Assembly: GCA_963573315.1 (NCBI GenBank)
Contig: OY752140.1
Location: 3,596,001 to 3,660,000, forward strand
DNA length: 64,000 bases
Origin: Entomortierella parvispora
Lineage: Eukaryota > Mortierellomycota > Mortierellomycetes > Mortierellales > Mortierellaceae
Reading direction: 5' to 3'
The first letter of the stretch is position 1, and the number at the start of each line of letters is the position of its first letter. Of this stretch, positions 12,680-23,087 are shown piece after piece. A model generated the notes under the pieces. That model searched no databases and was not told where the DNA came from. It saw nothing but the letters and a program-made list of their open reading frames with translations. The position numbers and the translations under genes were made by a program.

Positions 12680-12760
12680 GTAACATCCTCTTTTTTACCG
12701 CCGCTCCTTCCTCTCCCTCGTTATATACGTTGTTAATGGCCACTTTTCATTTCTTTATTC

Positions 12761-12766
12761 AATAAA
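12761..12766 (+). terminator. AATAAA signal of the ABC transporter
   Basis: AATAAA 82 nt after the transporter stop codon. Confidence 0.6.
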
Positions 12767-12984
12767 AATCTGAAGAGGTTCACTTTACATCTTTGCATCT
12801 TTGTTCTTCAGCTGTTCAAGTTGAGCATCTACAGGATGTCCTGTTGCTCACATTGGCTTGATACTTATTTTTTTTTTTTTTTACCTTTGCAAAGAATAGG
12901 CAATTTGACATTTCATCAAGACACTGTCTACAGCATATTTGCCTGTCCCTTTGCGTCAAAACTTCTGTTGTATGCGTTACAGTG

Positions 12985-12990
12985 TTTATT
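12985..12990 (-). terminator. AATAAA signal of the fusion gene
   Basis: TTTATT on the plus strand, about 30 nt past the minus-strand stop codon of the adenylation/PEP-synthase-like fusion. Confidence 0.55.
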
Positions 12991-13019
12991 CAAGTTCCCT
13001 TACATATATGTAGCTCTCC

Positions 13020-16000
13020 TTAGGCGGCAACAGCGTCAACATCAGTCTCAGACTGCTTCTTTTCCTTCTCCAAGGCTTCCAACTCGTCCAAGATGTAAAC
13101 CTTGCCCTTTCCTGCGTCCATACGAACCCTCATTCCGGTCTTGAGCCGCTTCATCAATCCACCCGAGATACCAACGATCGTAGGCAAACCCAGTTCTCTG
13201 GCGACCACAGCAGAGTGACTCAGCAGTGATCCACGCTCGATCAAGAGACCGGAGCACATAGGGTACAAAGGAACCCAGCCGGGATCCGTCCTGGCTGTGA
13301 CCAAGATCTCGCCGTCCAAATCTCTTGTCTCTGTGATGTCCTTGACGACTCGAACCACACCCTCCACTATACCAGGGCAGCAAGAGACACCCTTGAGGAC
13401 GCCGGGCTCGGGTGGGCCATTGGAATCCTCAGTGTCCTTGAGGAGATCGAGATCCGCGAGGATGTGAGGGTACCACATGTAAACACCTGCGGCACCACGG
13501 GTGACGAATCGTTCTGGGGGGGCGTTCGCGTCTGCAAGATAGCCGTCAAACTCAGACTTGCGAAGACGGGTCAAGGCCTTGAGATCTCGGGAGACCGCAC
13601 GACCATCTACATAGGACATGAGCTCTTCTGTTGTCAAGTAAAAGACATCCTGCTCGGTCTCGAGCGCTCCAAGGGCGACGAGCTGACGACCCATGCCACG
13701 GAAGATACGACGCATGACTCCAAAGACCTTTGAACGAGCGAAACGCAAGTTTTCACGATGCTTGACTACACGACGGGTGTTGCGCAGGAGCCAGAGGAAG
13801 AGAACCAATTGGGTTCCCTTGAGCTTCTGGTGGACCAAAGCCTCAGCGGCCGCTCGAATCTGTTGTTCACGCTTGTCCAAGTCCTCAACCTCGTAGGCCT
13901 TGGTACGAACATAGCCTGCAACAGCATCGATCACGAAGGCTGAACAAAAAAAATGTGAGCAACTAGAATTTTCTCGCTTAAACATCGAGGACACGCTCGA
14001 AACAATAAAGCACATACCTGGATCATCATTAAGGTCCTTCTCTTCGAGTTTGAGTTCATTAATGCATCGGAACCCATAAGAATCCAGGAACTCTAGGATC
14101 ATGGCCAGCACATCGGCTACAACCTGAACTGGGGGCTGCTCGAGATCCTTTCCAGGCTCAGTCTTGCTCAGTCCCGCCAAGAGCTCGCTCGCCTTCACGA
14201 ACGAGCGCTTCAGAATAGTAGAGCGCAAGATCCACTGGTTCTCCTCTGGCTTGATGGCCTTCAAGATCTCGTCTTTGTGTCCTACAAACCAAGCGCCTAG
14301 AGTTGGGTACTCAATCGTAGTGTCGATGGTCTTTGCAATATCCATCAACATCTTGGTCGGCTTTGCAGACTCCACATCCTCTCCACAGAGGAGATCGTTT
14401 TGAAGTGAATCTACTGCCGCGGCATCGGCCGCTGCCGCTGCTGCTTCTTCAGCCGTTGGAGCAGCCGCACCCTCAACAGGGGCCTTGGCCTTGGGCTCGA
14501 CCAGATGCTTTGCAATAAACGACTTGAGCGTTCCAAAGAAACCCATGACCAACAGGTCATTGATCACGGGCGCCTTCCAGTCCCTCAAGAGCGTGCTCGC
14601 GTTCTTGCGATAGTAGGTCGAGATTTCTTGCAACGACATGGCTGAAAAATCCATCTCGCGACCGGCCAAGTAAAACGCGTCAAAGTTGGCAAAGAACTTG
14701 TTGACGATCCGATCAATATTTCTGTAAGCGGAGATGTACTTGAGCACAAGACTGGTTCGGTGCCAAGCATTGAACTTGTAGCGGTTGTCCAAAATTTTCT
14801 TGAATTCCTTTTCCATATCGGCGTTTCCATCCTGGCCCTGCTTGACGCCCATCATGGTCTCCATGTGTTTCGGGTCAGAGAACTTGCCGAGAGGGGCGAG
14901 GAGCAAGAGACGGTACCAGTTCATAAGGTTGTAGTAGACATTGCCGCGGATGTAACCAAGCAAGTTGACGAGAGCATCTTCGTTGGCTTGAACCAGCTTT
15001 GGAGGAGTACCCAAGAACGTGAGCATGGTCTCGTAGACGATTCGGTAGTTGTAAGACGCGAACGAGAAGGTCAACGGAGTGGTGACACCGGAATAGGACT
15101 CGACAATGTTGGAGTTATCCCAAAGAGTGACATTCATTCCTTGTGGCGCTGCCGCAATGGAGTCCATGGCTCGACTGGCAATCGATGTCATGTCGATCAA
15201 GTCATTCTTGATGCCCTTGGATTCCTTGGGGACCTTGGTCACCGATGGAACTGTAATGGAAGACTCGCTCGAGATTTCAGATTCAGAGTGGTCTGTCTCT
15301 GAAGAAACTTCAGAATGAGTCACAGGATCCGTCGCCAGGAAGAAGGATGCTGGAGGCAAGTTGACAATAGGGCGGACCTGAAGACAATAAAGAGTGGCGT
15401 CTTGCTCCTGGAAAGCCCACTCAAAGTCAACAGGTGTGCCGATCAAAGACTCGAGTCCTGTAACTGTCATGCCCACAGCACGGGCACGATCGACAGTCAA
15501 AGCAGCAGCACTGGCCTTGGGTTCAGGGATATCCACAGAAACGAGACCGGCGGCATCGACGCCATCAGATCCATTTCCAGCATTTCTAATCCACATCTTG
15601 GGCTTGGGGACAAGAGTCTCCTTGACCTTGCCATGAGGTCCGCGCTCGACCTCAAACGAGTCTGGTTCTGCGGCACCGCTAACCAGCGCCTCGCCTTGGC
15701 CCCACACAGCTTCGACCAAAGCGACGTTGGCGCTGATGGGGTTCAAAGGGTGGCGTGAGAAGGCCACACCGGCACTCTCAGAGTCAACCATGATCTGGAC
15801 CACAACGCCCATACGAACATTATTGACAGGCAGGCCGCAGGCCAGACGGTGAGACATGACACGGGGCGCAAAGGCGGAAAGCCAGCACTTCTTCAGAGCC
15901 TCGATAATCTCGTCCATGGACTGGCGGTACAGGAATGAATCGAATTGTCCAGCAAACGAGTGCGAAACCGAATCCTCATCGGCGCCGGATGATCGAACAG

Positions 16001-18813
16001 CAAAGTAGGGCCTGGCTGTCGTAGAGGAAGTAGAGGTTGAGCGAAGATATTCAACCAGATCCGTGATCTCCTTTAGCATGGCGAAAGAGAGTGGTGCAGA
16101 CATGACCTTCTCCGTCAGTGCGACATGGAAAGCCTCCAGACCCTCGGCTGTTGTGATATGAGGTGCAATTTGAGAATCAAGATGGTTCTCGACCAAGAAG
16201 GACTTGAAGGCTTCAGTCGAGACACAGAACCAGGCTGGTACTGTCGCGATGGCACCTTGGACCTTGTTGACGAGGTTTGTGAGTGTAGCCATGTTCTTGG
16301 CTTTGCCACCTCCAAACTGCGCAAGCAGAGCGGTAGGGTGCCAGGCAAACAAAAAGTTGACCTGTTCAGAGTCTGAGAACTGATAACGTTTCTCCAACGG
16401 CTCGGAGGAAGGGGCCAGAGCGTTAGCGAGGGTATTGCGAGCCACCAAGTCCAAGGAGCTGGCAGAATTCTTGAGTGAGGTAGCTGTGAAACCTCGGCGG
16501 AGGCCATCGTTCAACGTGCCAGAAATGTTGCTGCGTTGGATAACAATCTTGTCGGAAGCCTTCTTATCTTTGATCATCTTGCTCAAGGCCATTGTGTTGA
16601 TCTTGGACGCGTGACGTTTGTCTCTGGGCAACTTGCGGAAAACGTGCAGCTCGTCTACAGGAACATCAAAGGTCTCTTGCAAATGTTCCAAGATCAAGGA
16701 ATGAGCAGCCAGAGGGAGGCCTTGAGGCACCTCAACAAACAAAGCAGGCTTTTTGGTGGTCCCCGAGGGCATGAAAACCACATAGGTCACTCCGTGAGAA
16801 GGTCCAAAAGTCTCGAGGACGGAGCGCTCAATGGCAATGGGCCAGTACCGAAGAGAGTTCAATCCACCTTCAACACCAGTGGAATCCTCTGCGTCTTCCT
16901 TCACGACCCAGGATGCTCTACCAACAAGCCAGAGTCGGTTGGAACCATCGAGGTAACCACAATCCCCAGTTCGGAGCCAGATTCGGTCCTTTCCGCCGCT
17001 GGCATCAGAAGGTTTCTCATGGACGATGCGATCGTCATCTGAAGTGGTTGTGATATGGACATGGGGACCAGAGACAACGATCTCGCCGATATGACCTTGC
17101 TCCAAGAACTGCTCGCCGCCAGCGAGAACTTCGCCATCGAGAGGAGCGATGGCTGTGTGAGAGAATCCACCGTCCAAGTTGACATGACCGACACAGATCG
17201 CGTTCACATTGCCACCCTCGAATCCCGATTCAGACTCTGGGTTCGAAAAGTCCAGTCGTGAGATTCGGTTCGAAGACTTGCTGGTCTTTTGGGCCGTCTC
17301 CTTACTCACGTTAGGGTTGGCCTCAAGGAGGATGCGCTCTTCGACGCGGATCTTGGAGATGGGCTCAGCCTCACTGGCACCATAAAAGATAAAGGCTGCG
17401 CCCTTGACGCCGCGCCTCATGATGTCAAGCTCGGACGAGAACACAGGGGCACCTCCCAAGCACAGAACACGGACAGGCAGGGGACTCAAAAATTTCCCGT
17501 ATTGATCCACACCACTCGTTTCTTCAAGGTGCTGCAACAGGCGGAGAAAGAAGGCTGGGGACCCAAAGGCAACCTGGACGTTGTGTCGGATCATGGCCTG
17601 CAAGAGGGGGGCTGGGTTGACACCAGCAGGGTTAAAGTTATCCGGGATCAGGGTCGTGTAACCAAGCATGATTTGACCAAAGATAAACACTGGGAGGTTG
17701 GTGACCGCCTTGATAGGCTTGTGTGGGGGCGCCGCTTTCGTTGCTGTGGCATCTGAGGTGGAAGGGGGCTGTGTTGAGGGGAATTCAGAGTTTGAGGCCT
17801 TGATCTCTTTTTGACAAAAGACGGCAATGGTTTGGGCGCGAAGGTAATCGTGCGATCGGCGGATGGGCTTGGGGTTGCCAGTTGATCCAGTCGTGAAGGA
17901 GAGCAATGCGGTCGTGTTTCCAGGGACGGAGACCACCGGGATGGTCTTTGGCACAGCAGCAAGGATCTTCTTGCTATGGAACAACAAATGGGATCGGATT
18001 GTCAGTGGTTGCCATGCAAGAGAGCAGATCAAATCTCATTACATCACCCCGGAGAATAAAGGGTTACGCACTTACTCAACATTGACAGGGATCTCCACCA
18101 CGTTGGGGATCTTCTTCAGCGCAGGCACAGCTCTGGAGAGGATCCATTTCTTGAAGGCCGTCAGCTTCATATTCGTGACAATATGACTAATCGGGAGAAC
18201 AGACTCGATGCAGACATTCATCTTGGCCCTCTCCATGTATGGATCCAATAGGATCAAAGTGGCACCCAATGCAAGACAGGCGATGGCTCCCACAAAAAAG
18301 TCCACGCCCAACGAGGACAAGATCAAGACCTTATCTCCTGCGTTCAAAGGTTGAGTCGACGACTTGCTCTTCTGGTTTGGTCCTTGCTGGGCCAAGATCT
18401 GGGTAAAGTGAGTGATCCGGCTGCAAAGCTCATCAAAAGTCACGGCTTGCTTGCCAGGTTCTGTGAAGATGAAGCAATCAGGCGATGGCTCAGTCGTGGG
18501 CAGGGTATCTCTGAAATGGACAAACATGGCGTTGAACAGACTGCAAAGGTTTCCGTTGAGCTCCTCAGAAGTCGGTGCTCGATGAAGAGTCCATCGAAAG
18601 ATATCGGGGAACCCTCCAGAAAGGAAATCATGAAGCTGTGAGATGGCGATCTCTTTGGCCGCTCCTGTTGGATCGCTTGTGTTTGGTCTTTGGATCTATG
18701 ACAGAAAGATGTAGGACATCGGTTAGAGATCATGGAATATCTGTTATCCTTCGCCAGCGGTGGGGCAACAGAGTGAGTGAGTGGGGGGTTACCTCTGCGA
18801 CGGATGGACTCAT
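13020..18813 (-). CDS. Adenylate-forming domain fused to PEP-synthase/rifampicin-phosphotransferase-like module
   Basis: Exons on the minus strand: 18793-18813 (seven codons), 18076-18695, 14018-17973 and 13020-13939, giving 1838 aa. Residues 1 to about 690 form an acyl-adenylate (AMP-binding) domain: P-loop FTTGSTGNPKP at 240-250, YGASEAEP at 411-418, RTGD at 548-551, and a C-terminal DKRHASKI with Lys671 as the probable catalytic lysine. Residues about 765-1085 match the ATP-grasp PEP/pyruvate-binding domain: GGGKAKNM at 768, FAVRSSGADEDS at 871, VWGQGEAL near 970, and LQVRPI at 1078. A linker with SNIVESYSGVTTPLTFSF follows, then a large helical part. The C-terminal swivelling domain has LLSHSAVVARELGLP with the phosphorylatable His at about 1774. 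No PEP-binding TIM barrel is present, so the order resembles rifampicin phosphotransferase or PigC rather than true PEP synthase. The reaction is unknown; substrate adenylation followed by phosphoryl transfer or ligation is inferred. Confidence 0.9.
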
Positions 18814-20395
18814 GATTGGTATATTAGCTTAACAGGACAGGACTGGGCAGGAGGATGATTATTAGATATATGATGGTGTGTTGGATGAGTAGACGAAAAG
18901 GACTGAAGAAGTGGAGGGAAGAAGAAGCAAAAAAAGAAGTGAGGGAAGAAAGAGAGATCAAATGAACGTCCCTTTTGACTGTGAGGGTATCAGAGCTTTT
19001 TTCATTCTTTTTTCATTACAGCTGAGAAGAGGATGGACTGAAGACCGACTCAAGGGGACAAACGGTCCATTCATTCATTCATTCGACTGCCAAAGTAAAG
19101 AAAGCTCACAGCTACTACATACATAGCCAGACTTAAGGTAACTTAACTTACCGTGTGTGTTTGTGTTAACAGCATGTTACCGTAACTCAGAATTAAGCGA
19201 CTTTACTAAAAATGAGCACGATCGACCGCAACACATGTGCTTGCGGATGAAGGACAATCGACGCTGGATCTGGGCTTTAAACTGGTTGTACACACACATG
19301 GTACTCGAGCCATGTACCCTTGCGCGTGTTTGTGGGACCAGTCTTTCTTTGTTTTTTCTTCTGCGCTCTGTCCGTCCAACACCGATGAGCTCACTGGGAA
19401 TCAAGCATGCAAACAAAAACGACCTTCTTCGCCTGAAAAAGCTAAGTGGTGGACAGCTTCCCTCGATTTCTTGCTCCGCTCGGAAAAGCTCTCACGGTCT
19501 GGACACCAGAATGAACCCAAGATCTGTCCCTCGAGCTGCTTTCAACACGTGCCGCCCAACCTTCACAATCCTATCGTTTGTTCATGGACAAGTCTCGAGA
19601 GAGAGACAGATCTAAGATGGGCAATGGCAATTACGGTTTGGAGCAGGAACCATATCAACAGAAAGGTTTCATCTGGCGCTCGAGCTTTGCTCAATCATGG
19701 CTTTCTGTGAAAAATGAGAAAAAAATGGTTCCCAGTTCCAAATTGACGTTTCCAATTGCTCACAAGCACTTTACAGAGTTCTCTCATCGGAGGCACAAAA
19801 AAAAAAAATGACAGGTGTCAAGAGGAAGCTAACCACCAAAGGCGCTGAATTGCGCGGTACGGCTCCCAAACTCACAGAACAGAAGCAGGGGAACCAGTGC
19901 CAGGAGGATTCCAGCCACATTCCACAGCTTCGTTGTGGAGACAGGCTCACTTTTTACCCAGGAAGATTTTTTCAGCCCCGGTCGGCATGCATGGAGCCGG
20001 TCTTCTGATTTTAGATTTGCAAGTGGAGACTACAAAGTGCACCTTGTCTTTTTCATCCTCTTGGCTCAAAAGGATGAGTAGCCATCAAGGCGAAGAGGGA
20101 CACGAGCCAACATTTCTACAAACAATGGCTCCTCTCTCCGGATAATATCTGACATGGCATGTTTATCCTCCAGACACTGCTCGTCGTGTAATGGAACATC
20201 TTCTTGCGCAACATCTCTTGCGGCACCTTGCGTCTTGGATCGGCTGAGATTACACCAACCTCTTTGTTCTCTGCCTGACCCTTCGGGAAACGAGTGCACG
20301 GATAACGGATGTGATCGGGCCGTTTAACTGTCTTCGTTCAGGCAATAGCAACACCGATCCAGAAACTCATATGGGCATGCATCAATTGGTCGGAT

Positions 20396-20422
20396 GTACA
20401 GTACATACAGTACCATGGGTAC
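20396..20422. promoter_or_regulatory. GTAC-rich site, third copy of the near-palindrome
   Basis: Begins with GTACAGTAC (20396-20404), followed by ATACAGTAC and then ACCATGGGTACC-type sequence ending at 20422. It lies 1.6 kb upstream of the fusion gene. It is related to the sites at 4685-4703 and 9624-9632. Confidence 0.3.
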
Positions 20423-22989
20423 CGGAGGGGAGGTTCAAAAAATGGACCCTCCGTCTTCTCATTCGAATCCGCGGTAACCCCGGCATGCACAGGAATGCAC
20501 GACAACGTTTTTGTCCCAAGCAAGGACCTATTTTTGATTTCAAAGAAAGCTTTAGCGTTGCAGGAGTGGGCCCATTGGAACTCTTTTGTGTCTGTCCTTT
20601 GGCCCCTCCCTTCCTCCGATCTCAAATGAGTCTTTTGCTCTCATTGCAATCCATTACCCGTTGTCAAGCCCAAAAAAAAGGGAAAAAAAAGAGAAAGGCG
20701 CGCCAATGTTCACCAGAATGCTCACGGGCAAAAGATACCGCGTGTTTTCCGTGTTTTTTTTCTCTTTTTTTCTTTGAGATGTGATTAAATTTCCTTCAGC
20801 CTCCACAACATCAGTTCTCATCTTCACAATGGAAGACTCGTGAAAAGTGGCAGGACTCCTTTGTTGATATAAAGTACTGAGGGGTAAGAGAATAACAATC
20901 AAAGGCTCTTGTTTTGCACGAACGCTCCATAAAAACCGACCTGCCTTTCAATCCATTGCCAATTGAGTCGGGGACATGAAAGCAGAAGAATCCACTCATT
21001 ACTGAGCTGCATGCAGCAGACACGAGAAACAAACAATACAGAGGGGTGCCTTCACCGTCTACAACCCATTGGGAAGCCCACGCCTTTTTTTGACATCATT
21101 ACTCATTTTACTTTCGTTATCTCTTTCTAGTTTTAACAGCATTGCCTTTTGATCCAAAGAGTTCTTAAAGTCGTGTACCCAAGTTTCGTTAACCGGAAGC
21201 AATCAAATAGAATGGTGCCCGCGGTCCAAGGAATTGGAACCAAATTGGGTCCGGGGGGACTCATCCGGAAGCTTTGGTGATTTGCACGCTACATTCGGAC
21301 CTTTTTCTTTTTTTTTTAGCACCGGACTCTCTCTTCACTGAGTCAGATGATAACTGTGCAGGAAACGCGCTTTCCAAGGATTTTCGTTGCTCCTTGACAA
21401 TGCAATCGCATGCCTTTCCCCGGACGTACATGGATTATCTTTTTGGAAAGTTCGCTGGCGGTGTTCATGGAGACACTCGCCGGAGCTGACTGCCAAGAGT
21501 TTGGAAAAGTGTTGTTGCGGAAGCGCAGCAAATTGTTCATCAAGGCAAGAACGTACCATGAAGTATATCACGAGCTTTTGGCTGTGCAATCGATTATCTA
21601 TCTAACGCCATTGGTCAAGTAGCTGTTCAAAGTAAAGAGGAGACCCGGTTCAAAAAAGCCCAGTGTCAACATGAACAGCTCAAGTCCAAGAGACGACAGC
21701 AACCATTGGTGCTTGACATTGTCTTGACTGGAAATGAGGAGGATGGACTGAGGACGTACTGAAGGACAAGGACATCACCCAGCATCTGCAAGGTGTGGCT
21801 GGGGTCAAATGAACCAAACCCGTCGGTTAATTCGGTTAATTACCGATTACAGTGATTCTTCGGGCTAATCATGATGGTCCGATGCACTATACACCATCCA
21901 TTGCGCCCATATAAAAGATGGACCGAGAACCCCAGGGACACGCGAGTAAAGAGTCCATAAAGTGGAGTTGGAATTTAAACCTCTTCCCGCCCTCGCCTAA
22001 AACTTCTTTGGTGCTCGGGGCACTACGCAGCAGGGCGCACACATTCGGCATTCTTTTTATTCCTTTATTCCAAAGTGGTATCAACGGTCTAGTTTATCGA
22101 CCTCGATCGGTCGATCACCTCAGCAAAAAAAAACGGAAAGGGTGAGACGCCCATGCGGCCACCGTCCATTTTTACAATGCAAAAGGACAAGGCTGAAGAA
22201 ACAGATGTTAAAAAGTTTACCCTGACATCACAAACGGTCAGGAACCGTTGGCGACAGAATGGCGCTAGCACTTTATGGATAGTGGTTCACATGTGCGAAG
22301 TCCAGGCAAGGATGTCGTAAGGAGTTGAGAGTTAAGGTAATTGCCGCAACCACCGCGGGATCTTTTTTCTTCTTTTCCTCTACATCTTGTTCGCTCCTCG
22401 TTATCCTAAACAGCTGAGACCCCAGGTGTTTTGTGTAGAAGATGGCGCAACCATGGTCAAGAATGAAGTCAAGCCCTGTGGGCTTTGACACGTCTGCTGT
22501 CCCGTCTTTTCTCAGTCTGGACATATGATTCCATCAACGTGGTCCAGATGCACGCCGTCCCGCGGGCTTGCTGACTGCAGTCGTTCGGTGGAAAGAGTGC
22601 TACATTCTGCAAAAAATCACAAAAGACCGAGGGTCAAAGCGCAGACGAAGAATGTCCTGCCAGAAGCAGGGTGTTTCCAGACGCGTCTGTTTGTTCCATG
22701 CTTCTCGTCAACAGAGACACAGCAGTAGAAGACACAGCAGCCATCATAGTGTGATAGGACGCAAAAGAGACGCAGTGATTGAGCACTCGCGTCCACACTT
22801 TCCCAGCTTTGTTGGTTCCTCATTGCCTTGTTGGTTTGTCATCCGCAACATGGGATCAGACCCCAACACAGTGGCCAGAGAGTAGACCGAAAAGAACAAA
22901 AGAGAATGCCAACTGTGAGCACAAACACGCAAAAACAAACAAAAACATGAAAAAATTCTGTCGGCTGGAGCAATCCTAGGGTATCATTG

Positions 22990-22995
22990 TTTATT
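22990..22995 (-). terminator. AATAAA signal of MCM10
   Basis: TTTATT on the plus strand, about 93 nt past the minus-strand stop codon of MCM10. Confidence 0.5.
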
Positions 22996-23087
22996 CCGGA
23001 GGCTTGACCGATCATGCATCCCTTCCGTTGTTTGTTGAGACCGAGGGGAGAAGGGGGTGTGCGCACGCCTAGCCAATTGGACCATTA

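Larger units (their letters stand above)
12680..13019. other. Convergent 3' region between ABC transporter and fusion gene
   Basis: This 340-nt interval holds the 3' untranslated ends of both genes, a T-run at 12868-12881, and polyadenylation signals for each strand. No coding sequence is seen. Confidence 0.6.
18814..23087. other. Gene-free 4.3 kb stretch
   Basis: No open frame here shows a recognisable family, splice continuity or codon pattern. The proximal part (to about 19000) should hold the promoter of the fusion gene. Visible elements are ATTC repeats at about 19070-19082, an A-run at 19798-19808, a cluster of GTAC-containing sequence at 20395-20422, a TATAAAA at about 21911, and T-runs near 20755 and 21310. 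No transposase remnants, terminal repeats or tRNA-like folds were recognised by eye. Short or untranslated RNAs cannot be excluded. Confidence 0.45.

Noticed and set aside
15315-15758. 147-aa frame antisense to the fusion gene
   Set aside because: Shadow of the strongly coding minus strand; no motif of its own.
13020-18032. Single-exon 1670-aa reading of the fusion gene
   Set aside because: It includes a 78-nt intron and misses two upstream exons that complete the adenylation domain.
20311-20784. 157-aa open frame in the gene-free stretch
   Set aside because: No recognisable domain, C-terminal low-complexity Phe/Lys run, no supporting splice partner.
21900-22145. Gene driven by the TATAAAA at about 21911
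   Set aside because: The nearest ATG is only a few bases downstream and its 75-aa frame has no recognisable features.
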